From NCBI GenBank assembly GCA_019775845.1, contig JADQAV010000029.1:61061-125060 (forward strand): a stretch of DNA of 64,000 bases, written 5' to 3'. This DNA is from Myrmaecium sp. VS I D KN 1 (taxonomy: Eukaryota; Ascomycota; Dothideomycetes; Valsariales; Valsariaceae). Each line of letters begins with the position of its first letter. The stretch's first letter is position 1. A program made the translations under genes and the position numbers. Positions 11,533-23,348 of this stretch are shown here, piece after piece. The notes under the pieces were generated by a model that was not told the DNA's origin, made no database searches, and was given only the letters and a program-made list of their open reading frames with translations.

Positions 11533-13721
11533 ATGTCTCGATCCCGCCGGCAGAACCGCCTCTCCAGCGGATCCAACTCAGACTCCTCTACCTCCACCTC
11601 GCCCGAGCGAGGCGTGGACGATGACAATGACTCCTTCATGCTCCAGGCCAACGACTCGCAGTCCTCCCTCTCACCTTCCATATCCCCCGACGACTACACC
11701 GCCGCCCGCCGCGAACTCGAGGAACGATGCCGGGTGTCGCCCATCTCTCGCTTGCCCGCCGAACTCATGATCGCCATCTTTGCCAAACTCACCTCGCCGG
11801 GCGACCTCAAGTCCTGCATGCTGGTGTCGCGGGAGTGGGCGCGGAATAGCGTCGGCCTGCTTTGGCACCGGCCGCAAACCAACAAGTGGTCCTGCCTCCA
11901 CAACGTCGTGCAATCGGCGCGGAAAGTGGATGGCTACTTCGACTACAAGTCGCTGATCAAGCGCTTGAACCTCTCCGCGCTGGCCCCCGAGATCAGCGAT
12001 GGGACCCTGCAACCGCTCTCGGGCTGCAAGCGGATCGAACGCCTGACCCTGACGAACTGCTGGCGGCTGACCGACATGAGCCTGGTGGAGACCATCACCG
12101 GGAACCGCAACCTGGTGGCGTTGGACATCACGGGACTCGAGAACATCACGGAGAAAACCATGCAAGCCGTGGCGGCGCATTGCATGCGACTGCAGGGCCT
12201 CAACATCACCAATTGCAAGAAGATCACGGACGACTCGTTGATGGAGGTGGCGCGAAATTGCCGCTACATCAAGCGGCTCAAACTGAACGGATGCTCTCAA
12301 TTGACCGACCGTTCAATCATGGCCTTCGCCACCCACTGTCGCCAAATGCTCGAGATTGACCTCTACGACTGCCGCCAGCTGGAGGACGACGCGGTCACGG
12401 CGCTGCTCAGCGAGGGTCGACACCTGCGGGAATTGCGCCTGGCCCACTGCACGCGGATCACGGACTGCGCCTTCCTCAACCTGTTCCCCGAGGCCACCTA
12501 CGACAGCCTCCGCATTCTCGACCTCACGGACTGCAACGAGATGACGGATGCAGGCGTGGCCAAAATCATCCAAGCCGCCCCTCGCCTGCGTAACCTGGTG
12601 CTGGCCAAGTGCCGCCGTATCACCGATCGAGGCGTCCTGGCCATCACCAAGCTCGGCAAGAACCTCCACTATATCCATCTCGGGCACTGCTCGCTGATCA
12701 CGGACGTGGGCGTCACCCAACTGGTGAAGTACTGCAACCGGATCCGGTACATCGACCTGGCGTGCTGCTCGAACCTCACCGACGTTTCGGTGCTACCGCT
12801 CGCCCAGCTTCCCAAGCTCAAGCGGATCGGCCTGGTCAAGTGCGGCAACATCACCGACCGAAGCATCTACGCGCTGGCGAAACCGCGCCACGTCGGCCAC
12901 AGCGTCATCCCGAGCTCCCTCGAGCGTGTACATCTCAGTTACTGCGTCAACCTCACATTAGCTGTACGTTGCTGTTGTTTCATTTCACATTCCCTCCGTA
13001 CTGACCGCCGTCCAGGGCATCCACGCACTCCTCAACAACTGCCCCCGACTCACCCACCTCAGCTTGACAGGGGTGCAAGCCTTCCTGCGCGAGGATCTCG
13101 TCGTGTTCTGCCGCGAGGCACCTCCCGGTAAGTTTTGACTGTTCCCCCTACTCCCCTCTGGTTGGAAAGACTCGATAACTTTCTGACGCAGACCACGAAG
13201 AATTCAACGAGCACCAGCGCGAGGTGTTTTGCGTCTTCTCCGGCCTGGGGGTCACCCGACTGCGCAACTACCTCAACAGCGACGCGGCCATCATGACCGG
13301 CATCGCGGCCCAACAGCACCAGCACCACGCCCAGCAGCTCCACCACGCTCTAAACTCCCTGCCCCACCAACCGCCGCAGCCGGTGCAGGTCTTTCACATT
13401 GGTGGCGGCGGCGCCGGCCACACCGGCGGTGACAACGGGCCGCTGCCGCCCGCCGGCATCAACGTGCTGAACCCCTTCGCGTCGCACGCGCCGAGCGCGA
13501 TGGGCGCGACGACTGGAACTGGATCAGACGAGCCGGACCTGGTGATCGACGTGAACGCGCAGGTGGTGGCGATGGCGTTAGGAGGCGGTCCTGGCGGCGG
13601 TGGTGGTGGTGTCGGAGTCGGTCACGGTCACGGTCACGGGGGCATGGCCGCGGATGAGGAGGCGCCGGAAGGAGATGATACCCTGGTGGATGAGGATTTT
13701 GGCGAGAGCGATGGGATGTGA
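11533..13721 (+). CDS. grr1: GRR1-type F-box/leucine-rich-repeat protein (SCF substrate receptor)
   Basis: Predicted exons are 11533-12963, 13016-13127 and 13192-13721 (introns GTACGT...CAG and GTAAGT...CAG), giving 690 aa. The N-terminus is Ser-rich. The F-box lies at about 69-113 (SPISRLPAELMIAIFAKL...LVSREW...LLWHRP). From about 165 to 470 there are roughly a dozen cysteine-containing LRRs of the Grr1/Skp2 type, with repeated C..ITD and L.L..C patterns. The third exon holds a Gly/His-rich, acidic C-terminus. Grr1 proteins recruit phosphorylated substrates such as G1 cyclins to the SCF ubiquitin ligase and link nutrient sensing to the cell cycle; this role is inferred by family. The first true ATG with a suitable context is at 11533; the frame is open upstream without an ATG. 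Confidence 0.94.
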
Positions 13722-15215
13722 GTTGACGATGGATGTGGGATATTGATGTTGGTGTGGTTGTGGTGTTGGAAGGCAACGGACAGTGTTGTTGTTGATGTTG
13801 TTTTGTTTCCCTGTCCTCTATTCTCCTGTTGTCTTTCTCTGTCTTCTCTGTCTCTCTGTCTCTCTTTCTTACTTCTCCTGTGTTAGGCCTAGGTGGGAGG
13901 GCGTACCGGGTGGGAATATTTCTGATTACTTATGTATTTGATGACACCTTCTCTTTTTTTCTTCAGGTTCTTCATTTCGTACTTATTTTCCACTTTTTAG
14001 CTTTGTTGTGGAGATGCGGAGATAGCTAGCTAGCTCACCTGGTTGGCGTTCCTCTTTCGTGGGCCCCCTTCTCTTTTCTCTTTTCTCTTTTCTCTTTTCT
14101 CTTTTCTCTTTTCTCTTTTCTCTTTTCTCTTTTCTCTTTTCTCTTTTCTCTTGTGCTGTTCTCTCCTCTTCTCTTCCCTTGCACGTATGGCGTGTCGTTT
14201 TACGTCGAGTCATGGTGTGGATAGGAGTGGGATAGGTTGGAGATGGACATATATAAATACGCACCGCTCTCTCTCCCTCCCTCTCTCTCTCTCTTATAAC
14301 CACTCCTCCTCCTACCCCAGCGCATCTCTTCTCTGCTATCTCCTCGCGCCCAGCTCCTCCCTCTCCCTCCCTCCCCCTCCTGTCTCTCCATCCCATCGTC
14401 CTCGTCCTCGTCCTCATACTCAACCCACCAACATCGAACAAGATCTCAAACACGTACAGCGATCAACCCATACACCCCGAACCCTTCCATTCCATTCCAT
14501 TCCATTCCGTCCCTACGCTACGCTGCCCTACGCTGCCCCGCCCTACCCTGCCCTACGACACCGACACGACTGAACAATCGCGGATCAGGGTGGGGAGAGA
14601 GAGAGAGCGACATAATGGTGAGAGCGAGAGGTGTCAGTCTGGAGTGGAGCGGGCTGGGGGGCGTGGGATAAGGACATGAACGGACAGGAAGTAGGAGGGT
14701 ATCATGCAAGGGTGGTCGTGGTGGTGGTAGTGGTGATTCAGCGGTTGGGATGGGATGGGATGATCAGGGTGGGATAGGGGAGGGCAGAGCATGTTACGCA
14801 AGAGCAGTTGACGGCTCAAGGCAGCAACAATGGTTCATCGCATCCGGGTTCATCATTCGTATTTCTTCGATGCCTCCCGACTAGCGAAGATATCAAGAGC
14901 TTCACAATCGATCCAAAGAGAAAAAGAAAAGGCGGTGCCGCACAAAGCTACATTCCATTATGACTTCAATTCTAACGATCTTATCGTGTCCATCCCATGA
15001 TCAAAACACCTCCGCAGTACAAGCCCCGTCAACTCTTCCACCACGGTCCCATACACACACAGTCACGCCCCCGTCAATTCAGGAAAGGAGCCCCGATATC
15101 AGAGATGGCGGACCGCAAGAGAGAACAACGTAGAGAAGATCCGGAAGAAGACCGTGGAGGGATAAAATCACCGGACTTTTTATGGTGGCCACGACCGGAC
15201 GAAAGGAAGAGATGT
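13722..15215. other. Intergenic between convergent GRR1-like and RPS12 genes
   Basis: The two flanking genes converge, so this holds both 3' untranslated regions. It includes the TTTTCTC heptamer array at 14069-14152, a CCATT pentamer run near 14485-14508 and CT-rich stretches. No gene could be supported. Confidence 0.6.
14069..14152. repeat. Heptanucleotide tandem array (TTTTCTC)n, about 12 copies
   Basis: Eighty-four bases of near-perfect period-7 repeat, unit TTTTCTC in some phase, in the 3' flank of the F-box gene. It translates as a Phe/Leu/Ser string in every frame and is not coding. Confidence 0.9.
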
Positions 15216-15956
15216 TTACTGCTCGGTCTGGAAGTAGTTGAGGAGGATGGAGCGCTCCTGGGACTCCTCACCCCAGTCCTTGACGACGACGCAAGAGCAG
15301 TTGACGACCTTGCGGGCGTTGCCCTCACGGTCGATCTGGCCTATCATTGCGTGTTAGCCCAGCTCCCACGAACCATTTCTCTCCGTCACCTCGGCGCTGG
15401 AGAATCAGGAACCAGAGATAAACTTACAAAGCCCAGCCCACTCGCCAAGCTGCTTGCCATCAGGGACCTTGATGAGGGGGATCTTATGCTCGGAGCAAAG
15501 GGCGACGACGAGCTTCTTGTACGCCTCCTCCTCGCACGCCTCGTTGAGGACGCACATGTGGGCCTGGCGACGGTCGAGGGCCTTGGAGGCCTCGCGCAGG
15601 CCGCGGGCGAGCCCGTCGTGGATCAGCGCGATCTTGAGCACGCCCTTGAGCGCGTCGAGCACGCTCATCTGGCCCGAGGACGCGTCCGCGCTGACCTCGA
15701 CCTCCTCGGCGGCGGCGACGGGCGATTGGGGCTCTTCTCCGTCCGACTGTGGTGGTGGTGTGGTTAGCCGGTGAAATGAGGCATGGCGGGCGAAGAGGGG
15801 TGAGGAGTGGTGAAAGTGCGCCCGCCTCTCCCGCCGTTCTTTCTTCTTCGCTGGCAGCAGCGGTGCCGCTGGGCGAAGAAGACAGCCGGGAGAGAAGAGA
15901 GAAGAGCAACGCAATGCCTCGACGACGGAACCATTGCGGAAGAAAATCCATACCAT
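15216..15956 (-). CDS. rps12: 40S ribosomal protein S12 (eS12)
   Basis: Predicted exons are 15956-15954 (the ATG alone), 15746-15428 and 15340-15216, giving 148 aa, the usual eS12 length. The first intron starts directly after the ATG (GTATGG...CAG, about 207 nt) and exon 2 opens with [10 protein letters not shown]. Conserved eS12 segments are visible: [43 protein letters not shown], then [14 protein letters not shown] across the second intron, and [13 protein letters not shown] near the end. The protein is a component of the small ribosomal subunit. The neighbouring nucleoside hydrolase is on the same strand, 557 bp upstream. An ATG-only coding exon is unusual, but it is required to supply the start for SDGEE. 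Confidence 0.94.
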
Positions 15957-16513
15957 TGTGACTATGTATATCGAATCTGTCGGGTTTTCCTCGAAGAGTC
16001 GATAAAGTGGGATGCGTGTAGGTTGAAGAAGGGAAAGAAAAAAAAGGAAGTAAACGTCGCGAAAGAGGTCTCCGTCAGTGTAGCCGGATTTTGACCGGGT
16101 CCGTGCGGCGCTTGGTAGTGTGCCGGTAAGCGAGGCTTGGCGGAGGGGTGGTGTGGAGGTTGCTGTGTTGGTGCCTTGGTGCCTGAAGCCTTGCTTGGTG
16201 CTTCGCGCGGAAACCGAACAGTGAATGCGAGACGGATGTGGAAGATGCACTCCTCTGTGGGGTACGTTCTGCCACTGTATCTTCTATGTAGCGCAGGAGA
16301 GATGTGTATCAAGGAGGTGTCATTATAGGGCCGAAGCCTCACGGGCAAGCGATGCGCCAGATCAGCCGATCGTTGGGACTCTATATACCAATTCTCTAGG
16401 CTCCAGACATAATGAACATCGCCTCCAGCTCCTCACACATATACACAGTATGTACATCCCTTCCTCTCCCAAAGAAAGCCGCCCATCTCTGCCTACCCAA
16501 CAAAGCCCCGCCT
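15957..16513. other. Intergenic, upstream of RPS12
   Basis: Between the RPS12 start and the stop codon of the nucleoside hydrolase gene, on the same strand. It should contain the RPS12 promoter and leader and the hydrolase 3' end. I see no gene and no element I could assign with confidence. Confidence 0.5.
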
Positions 16514-17896
16514 CTACATCCTCCCCTCCGCCAGCGCCAGCGCCTCCGCCCTCTCCAAACAATCCTCCACCACCTCCCAAAACATCTCCAAATCCACCGC
16601 CCGCGGGATCCTCACCCCCTTCTCCCCCTGCGGCAACGCCGTGACCCGCGTCCGACCCAACTCGCCCACCTCCACCGCCGCACGCGCCCCGACCCCGCCC
16701 TCGGCGGGCCCCGCATGCGCGCCCTCGGTCACCACCTCCACGGCGAAGCGCTCGCCGCCACGGTCGTCGAAGGCGGCGGCGGGCGCGAAGGCGGCGAAGA
16801 CGGCGAGCGGGTCGTGCAGCGGGGGTCCGGCGACGAGGCCGAAGGTGTCGGCGTAGGTGCGAGCGAAGAAGGTCAGGATCTGGACGAAGAGGAGGCGCAG
16901 GCGGGATGGGACGAGCGGGGTCCAGCTGCTGCGCTCCGAGGCGAGGTCGTGCGGTTTTGAGTGCAGCAGGCGTTCCTGCACGGCGGGGGTGGCGAGGACT
17001 TGGTGGGTGAGGTCGAGGGTGATGAGGGTGGTTTTGGGGGCGAGGATAGGGTGTGACAGCAGGTGCGCGGCGGCTTCCGGGTCGCAGTAGATGTTGAATT
17101 CGGCGACGGGGGTCCAGTTGCCGAATCGTGGGGTGGGGTCGGTGGGGGTTTGGCCGAGGGGCGCGGATGTGAAGTTGTTGCCGACGGCGCCGCCCATGAT
17201 GCTGAGGCCGGCGAGGTGCGCGGCAAGGTCGGGGTGCGCGCTTAGGAGGAGGGAGACGTTGGTGAGGGTGCCGGTGGCAATGATCCAGGCGGTTTGGGGA
17301 GGGGTGGCGATGAGGGCATCGTACATGGCGGTTAGGAAGGGGGTGGTGGTGTTGGCGGTGATGGTTGGAGTGGGGAGCAGGTCTACGCCGTCGAGGCCGC
17401 TTTCACCTGGTATTACCGTTAGAAGAAGTTTAAAGGGTTAGAGGAAATGTAGAGAAATGGCATTACGAATTGAAGCAAAAAGGGGGAAAGCCATTCAGCT
17501 TGCCTTGAGGTCTTTCACGTACCGTGAATTGCATCCGCGTGCACGGGCTCTCTCTTCAGTGGCTTGCTGCTCCCCTGATACACGGGGACGTCACGACATC
17601 CGATGGCTTCCAGAATCGCGAGGGTGTTGTACGTCGTGTTCTTCACCGACGCATTGCCGTGGACGGTAGTCACTCCGAGGAGCTTAGTCTTCTGACTGTG
17701 GGCGGCGAGAAGGAGGGCAAAAGCATCCTGTGGGGAAATGTTAGAGTAGTAGCTGAGTATGGGTGGTAAGCACGCACATCGTGTCCTGCGATTGATTCAT
17801 CAGCCAACTTTGAAGTATCAGTGGCTTGATGTGAGGGATGATACCTGTGTCAACGTCCAACCAGACGGGAATCGGAGCCTCGGTGCCGGTCGCCAT
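16514..17896 (-). CDS. Inosine-uridine preferring nucleoside hydrolase (IUNH family)
   Basis: Predicted exons are 17896-17845, 17785-17778 (only 8 nt), 17727-17523 and 17406-16514, joining in phase to 385 aa. The calcium/ribose-binding signature is DVDTGHDD (14-21), assembled from exons 1, 2 and 3; without the 8-nt exon the motif and the frame are lost. Other family marks are TTVHGNAS (GVTTVHGN), GGAVGNN, VAEFNIYCDPEAA and the C-terminal HDPLAVFAAF. The family hydrolyses the N-glycosidic bond of ribonucleosides in salvage; yeast Urh1 is the best known fungal member. Exact substrate preference cannot be read from the sequence. It is divergent from the ferric-reductase-like gene, 612 bp apart. 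Confidence 0.92.
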
Positions 17897-18508
17897 GTTT
17901 GTTGATGCGGGGAAGGGAAAGAGAGTCTATATGACACGAACTTAATATCTATATGCCCAAGGAGATGGCGGTCCCTCTAATAATGAAAGGAAACAAAGGT
18001 AGGTAGAATCAATCAAGATGCAATCCAGGAGAAGATGGAAGAACGAGCAAGTGGAGATGGAGGGGACGTCGTTCGGCCCATGTCAACCGAAGAATCGATC
18101 GATGGGAGTGGGAATCCTTCCAAGCTCCGACATGAAACAATGACATCGGGGATCTGCGGGCTCATAAGTAAAAGTTGACGATAACTGCCGCCCTCCATCC
18201 TCCATCCGCCGTCTGTCCAGTCCAGATGGACTACTTCACCCCCGCCCGTCGGCAACGACTCCGATGCGCCAGTCTCACCAGCCACCAGCCACCCGACCCC
18301 TGCACCCCTACAGAACCGCCAGACGACGCCACCATCCTCCAGCCACACGACCATCCTTCCACCAACCTCCGGCGAACCAATTCCGCATCGCGTAATCCTA
18401 AGCTCCTCGGAATCGGTCGGACTCCCAACATCCTCCCGCTTTGCTCTCTCACCTCCTCTCCTAAACCAGAGAGATCGCCAGGCAAAGCGCGCGAGAGACG
18501 AAGAGACA
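17897..18508. promoter_or_regulatory. Shared divergent upstream region (nucleoside hydrolase / ferric-reductase-like)
   Basis: A 612-bp stretch between two divergent starts, so both promoters must lie here. I could not identify a specific transcription-factor site; no convincing cluster of iron-regulatory GATA sites was seen. Confidence 0.45.
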
Positions 18509-20681
18509 ATGGCCCTCCTCCCCCGGCACGAAGGGCACCACGACCCGCCCGCAACCGCCATCGACACGCACTTCTCCTTCCTAGGCTACCACTTCAAAAC
18601 CCTGACCCCGGACGAGAAGCTCCGACGACGCACGCTGCTCGACCGCTACGGCCTGATCGCCCAGCTCTCCGCCGTCGCCGTGCTGGCCGGCTTCCAGCTC
18701 TACTTCCTGCTCTCCTTCCTGGCCGAAAAGTACCTCGACGGGCCGCACGCGAGCGAGCCGCCGAAGAGCCCGTTCCTCCGGCCGCGGGCGGGCGGGCTGC
18801 GGGCCTGGGTGCGCCGGATCCGCGCGGGGTGGGGGAGGTTCTGCTGGTGGGCTGGGGAGGAGGTCTGGGAGGGCTGGGGGTTGGGGACGAGGGGGGAGTG
18901 GATCGCGGGCGGGCTGTGGACGGGGTGGTTGCTGTTCTTGAGCGTTTGTCAGACGGGTGATGGTAAGCGTTGTTGATATCCTCATGTCTAAGAGATTCAC
19001 CCACAGACTGACTTTCCCACCAGACTTCCTCCATCTCACCAAACGACTCGGCGCCATCGGTGCCTCCCAACTCCCCCTGCACTACCTGCTCGCCCTCCGC
19101 TCACCCTACTCCCCTCTCACCTTACTCACCCGGCTCCCCCACGACGTCCTCAAGCGACCCCACCAAATCCTGGCGCGCATCCTCGCCCTCCTCTTCATCC
19201 TCCACACCGCCCTCTACCTCACCTACTTCACCATCAACCACCTCCTCCCCGCGCGGCTCCTCGACCAAGACTCCTTCCTCGGCCTCTGCACCCTGACCAT
19301 CTACCTCACCCTCTGCACCCTCTCCCTCCCGCTCATCCGCACCTACTCCTACCGCCTCTTCTACACCTCCCACATCGCCCTCTCCCTCCTCCTCCCCCCA
19401 CTCCTCTACCTGCACGTCCACCACGCCCACCTCTACGTCTACGAAACCCTCCTCGTCCTCACCCTCAACCTGATCCTGCGCTACCTCTCCACCGCCACGC
19501 TGCACGGGACGCTCGCCCTGGTCCCCAACCCCAACCCCACCGAGACCGACACCGGCACAGACACCGTCCTCATCCGCATCCCCCTCCCCCACCCCATCCC
19601 CTGGCACCCAGGCGCTCACCTCTACCTCTCCCTCCCGCCCTCCATCGCGGGCACCAACCCCCTCGCCGCCTGTCTCCGCAACAACCCCTTCACCATCGCC
19701 TCCCTCCCAACCCCATCCCACCAATACGAACAACCACAAAACCACCACCTCCTCCTCCTCGCCCGCACCCGCCGCGGCCCCACCACCAAGCGTCTCGCCG
19801 CCCTCGCCACCACGGCGGCGACCAACGGGAGCCCGACCGCGACCGAAGGGAGCCTCCTCCCCACCCCCACCCCAACCACCATCCCCCTACGCACCGAAGG
19901 CCCCTACGCCGGCCTGCCCCCGCGCTGGTTCCGGGGCGTGGACGCCGTGCTCGTCATCGCCGGGGGTGTGGGGGGGAGCTTTGGGGTGCCGGTGTGGCGG
20001 GTCGCGAGGGCAGCGGGTGCGGGGGCAATGGGGGCAATGGGGGCACCTGCGGTGCCGACGGTGCGGTTGGTGTGGGCGGTGAAGAGGGTGGGGGAGGTGG
20101 GGTGGGCGTTTGATGGGGATGATGGGGAGGATGAGGGGTTGGAGGGGGTAGATGTTTATGTTACTGCGGGCGTGGGGGGTGGGGTTGCTGGTGGGGTTGC
20201 TGGTGCTGGTGGGGTGGGGGGTGCTGGATTTGAGGAGGGCGACGGGTTTGAGGATGCGGATGCGGATGCGGCCGAGGACGGCGACATCGAACTCCGCGGC
20301 TTACTCGCGCATGACGCTTCCGCCTCTGCCTCTGCTGCCTCTGCAGCCTCCGCCTCCGCCTCCACTACCTCCGCCTCCGCCGCCGCCGACGTCGACGACG
20401 CAGTCGACGCAGCCAAACCTCCACGAACAGGCCTAACCGTCCACCCCGGCCGCCCCCCGCTCCAGCAGCTGGTGGATGCGACCTTCGCCTCCATCCGATC
20501 GGACGGGCTGGTGGCGGTCGCGGTCTGTGGCCCCGAGGGTCTGGTGCGGGATGCGCGGCGGGCGGTGGGGCGGTGGGTTGTTGGCGATGACGGTGGGGAT
20601 GGGGGGAGGAAGGGGGGGAGGAGAGGGGGGAGGAGGAAAAGGGTCAGGGTCAGGTGGTGGGGGGAGGGGTTTGGGTGGTGA
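18509..20681 (+). CDS. Ferric-reductase-family transmembrane oxidoreductase (FRE/NOX-like)
   Basis: Predicted exons are 18509-18962 and 19024-20681 (intron GTAAGC...CAG), giving 703 aa. There is a hydrophobic segment at about 50-72 (IAQLSAVAVLAGFQLYFLLSF), then the ferric-reductase core with several helices and candidate haem histidines in LPLHYLLAL, RPHQILARILALLFILHTAL and YTSHIALS. The FAD domain follows (WHPGAHLYLSLP, then NPFTIAS), and an NAD(P)H domain with VLVIAGGVGGSFGVPVW and a terminal CGPEGLVRDARRAVG. Members move electrons from NADPH through FAD and haem across the membrane to reduce metals or oxygen. Oddities: the usual HPFT FAD motif reads NPFT, and a low-complexity Ala/Ser/Asp-rich insert of about 80 residues sits between the nucleotide-binding motifs. 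Substrate unknown; this could be a metalloreductase paralogue. Confidence 0.88.
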
Positions 20682-20955
20682 GGTAGCTTGGGGGTTGGTA
20701 GGGAGGGGTGGGGGGTGGGGAATATTGCGATGGGGATAGAGATGCATGGCAAAGGATAGACAGATGGATAGATGAATAGACTCAATACCTAAGTGAATAC
20801 TGTAAATCTCAGCGTCTACACTATCGTCCTATCTAAGAAACAGCAACAGAAGCAAGCAAGCATAAACCAGATAGAAAAGCCATAACGTGAACATAACAGA
20901 CATAAAACCCACAACCCATCTCCCAACCCATCCCATCCCAAAAAGCCTCCTTCCC

Positions 20956-23196
20956 CTACGATCGATGCCGACCATGATGCAACCCCTCCTTGATCTTACC
21001 CCCCAAACTACTCACACTCACCCCGCTCTTCGCACTCTTCGCACTGCTCACACTGATCCCGCGACTGCGCTCAGTCCCTCCCGCGCCTCCCCCAGCACCC
21101 CCAGTACCTCCCCCCGCCCCTCCTCCCCCCACCCCGACCCCCCTTCCCCTCCCAGCAACCCCCCCACCAGTACCACCACTCCTCTCCCACTCCCTCTCCA
21201 CCTCCCTCTTAACCTCCGCCAACAACCGATCCCCTCCCTCCACACGACCCAATTGACGCACAAGTAACGTATTCTCCCGCTGCAAAACCCCCACCAACTC
21301 CCTCAAACGCCGCAACTCGCGTTCCTCCCCTCCTGCCCCTTCCGTCTCCGTTTCCTCCAGCACCCGCGTCCGCCGCAGATCCAGCTTCTCCGCCTCCCGC
21401 GCGAAGCGCTCCTCCTGCTTGCGCACCTCGCGGAACTGCTTCTCGCGTGCCTTGGCCAGGTCCTCGGCTTTCTTCTTGCCTTCGGTGACTTTGAGTTCGA
21501 CTTCTTTCACTTTGCGTTCTTCCTGCGCTTTTTTAACCGCGAGCTTGGTTTCGAGTCGGGCGCGCTTGCGCTCGAGTTTCGCGAGCTCTTTTTCTTGCTT
21601 TTGGTTTGCTAGCGTGCCAGTTGCCGTGCTCGATGGGCGGCCTGACGGTGCTGGCGAGGAGGACGCTAGGCCAAGTTGACCCTTACCCTCCGCCGCCGCC
21701 GCCGGCTCCGGCGCGGCCAGGGACACCGACTCCGACGACGCCAATCGCGGGTCGCTGCTCCGCGCCATCTCCTCGTGCACGCTGGCCAGGTGCTCGTCCG
21801 CCGAGGCGTACGCGTCGCTGTCGAGGCTGCTGCTGGAGTCCGACGACAGGCTCGAAGCGTCCGAGACGTCCACCACCCCGGTGAACCGGTTGATGTAGTT
21901 GGTCACGCTCTCGGGCGCGTAACTCGCCAGCCCCGCTTCCACCGTGTTGACCAGGTTGCTAAAGATCCCGCCGGCGCCAGCGGCGTTCGCGTTGCCTGCC
22001 GCTGCAGGTGACGTGGTCGTCGATGCCGGCGGGGCAGCCTTCTCATTCGTCTTCGGCTCAAACTCCGCCGTCAAGCTGCGATTCGGCTGATCCACGATGC
22101 TCTCGCCCACGCCCGCCAGATGTCCATTCGCCTGATCCGCCGAGTAGTCCGCCTCGCCCCCATCCTTATCCGTCCCTCCCGCCGTCTCCGCCACATCCAA
22201 CGGGCCCTCCTCCAAATCCGTCTTCGCGCACGCCCAGTCCAAGAACTTGCCTGCATCCTGCACGATGCTCGCCGGCGTCGACCGCTCCACCATGAACCGG
22301 GGGATCCCGCCGCCCGGGTCGCTTCGCGTGATCATCACCCATTCGACCGGGTTCCGCTCCGCGTCCTGCGGCTTCGCTGGATCCACCGGCAGCACTGGCA
22401 CCTCCCTGATCATCTCCACGCTTTCGTAGGACCCTCGGATCAATCCCTCCCGCGGCGGCGCCCCCGGATGATCCGTCGGGATGCTCACCACCAGGAAATG
22501 CCGCGGGACCGCTCCACCCCCTTCCCCTTCCTCCGGGAGCTTACTCTTCTCACCCAGCGCCGTATCACTCGTCAACAAAAGCGTGACAAACTCCCTCGGC
22601 GTCGTCGGTCCGGGGAACTGCGCGCTGAGCAACAAAATCTCCAGCTTGCCCACCCCCTCAATCACCCGCTCCTCCAGCCGCGTGTCGCCGCCGATACCCC
22701 GCACGTTGCCCTCGCCCGGTCCGCCCTGGACCGCCAAGCTCTCCGCGAACTCCCGCAGCATCCCGCGCTTCCACTTCGCGAACCCCAGCCCCTCGTGCAC
22801 GCTCGACCGCGCGAACCACGCCCCGTGCCGGTCGCTCCCGGCCATCTTGAACACCGACATCCCGAGCGGGTTGTCCCGCGCGTTCAGCTTCACCGGCTTC
22901 CCCCACGCGGAGCGCAGGCCCGCATGGTCCGCGGCCGGCGACGCGCTCCGGGCCTCCGACGTCGTCAGCTCCGATGCTTTCCGGGCGCTGTTCGGCGTGG
23001 TGTCTTTACGGGAAAGGGAGGCGTGCGGCCAGGCTTGGCCGCCGGGAGGAGGCGGGACGGAGTTGGCGATCAGCTCGGCTTTGGCGAAGATGTCGCGGAG
23101 GAAGGTCGCGAGCTCCTCATCGGAGCCGAGGGGGATGTCGGAGAAGGATTTCGGCCGCAGGGTCTGCAGGGCTTTGTGGAGTGGATCGGACGACAT
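20956..23196 (-). CDS. DUF3074 (START-like) domain protein
   Basis: A single open frame of 746 aa with no intron needed. Residues about 85-330 match the fungal DUF3074 family: WFARSSVHEGLGFAKWKRGM, LEILLLSAQFPGPTTPREFVTLLLTSD, HFLVVSIPTDHP, GSYESVEMIREVP, NPVEWVMITRSDPGGGIPRFMVERSTP and a following FLDWA. These proteins are predicted to have a START-like lipid-binding fold; ligand and role are not known. A Ser-rich linker follows, then a long Lys/Glu coiled coil (about 560-670, KELAKLERKRARLETKLAVKKAQEE type) and a glycine-rich tail ending in a basic stretch. It converges on the ferric-reductase-like gene with 274 bp between stops. Confidence 0.88.
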   Translation of the reverse strand: MSSDPLHKALQTLRPKSFSDIPLGSDEELATFLRDIFAKAELIANSVPPPPGGQAWPHASLSRKDTTPNSARKASELTTSEARSASPAADHAGLRSAWGKPVKLNARDNPLGMSVFKMAGSDRHGAWFARSSVHEGLGFAKWKRGMLREFAESLAVQGGPGEGNVRGIGGDTRLEERVIEGVGKLEILLLSAQFPGPTTPREFVTLLLTSDTALGEKSKLPEEGEGGGAVPRHFLVVSIPTDHPGAPPREGLIRGSYESVEMIREVPVLPVDPAKPQDAERNPVEWVMITRSDPGGGIPRFMVERSTPASIVQDAGKFLDWACAKTDLEEGPLDVAETAGGTDKDGGEADYSADQANGHLAGVGESIVDQPNRSLTAEFEPKTNEKAAPPASTTTSPAAAGNANAAGAGGIFSNLVNTVEAGLASYAPESVTNYINRFTGVVDVSDASSLSSDSSSSLDSDAYASADEHLASVHEEMARSSDPRLASSESVSLAAPEPAAAAEGKGQLGLASSSPAPSGRPSSTATGTLANQKQEKELAKLERKRARLETKLAVKKAQEERKVKEVELKVTEGKKKAEDLAKAREKQFREVRKQEERFAREAEKLDLRRTRVLEETETEGAGGEERELRRLRELVGVLQRENTLLVRQLGRVEGGDRLLAEVKREVEREWERSGGTGGGVAGRGRGVGVGGGGAGGGTGGAGGGAGGTERSRGISVSSAKSAKSGVSVSSLGGKIKEGLHHGRHRS

Positions 23197-23348
23197 GGTC
23201 GTGTTGTGGACGTTAGTCGATGTCGGAATGTATTTCTGAGCAGTGAAGCCGTTGTTGAGCGCGACGACGACGTCGGCAGGGATCGACCTGGTAGTTGTAT
23301 ATTCTCGCCGATGAAAACGCCGTGTCTATGCGTAATCCGGAAACGCCA

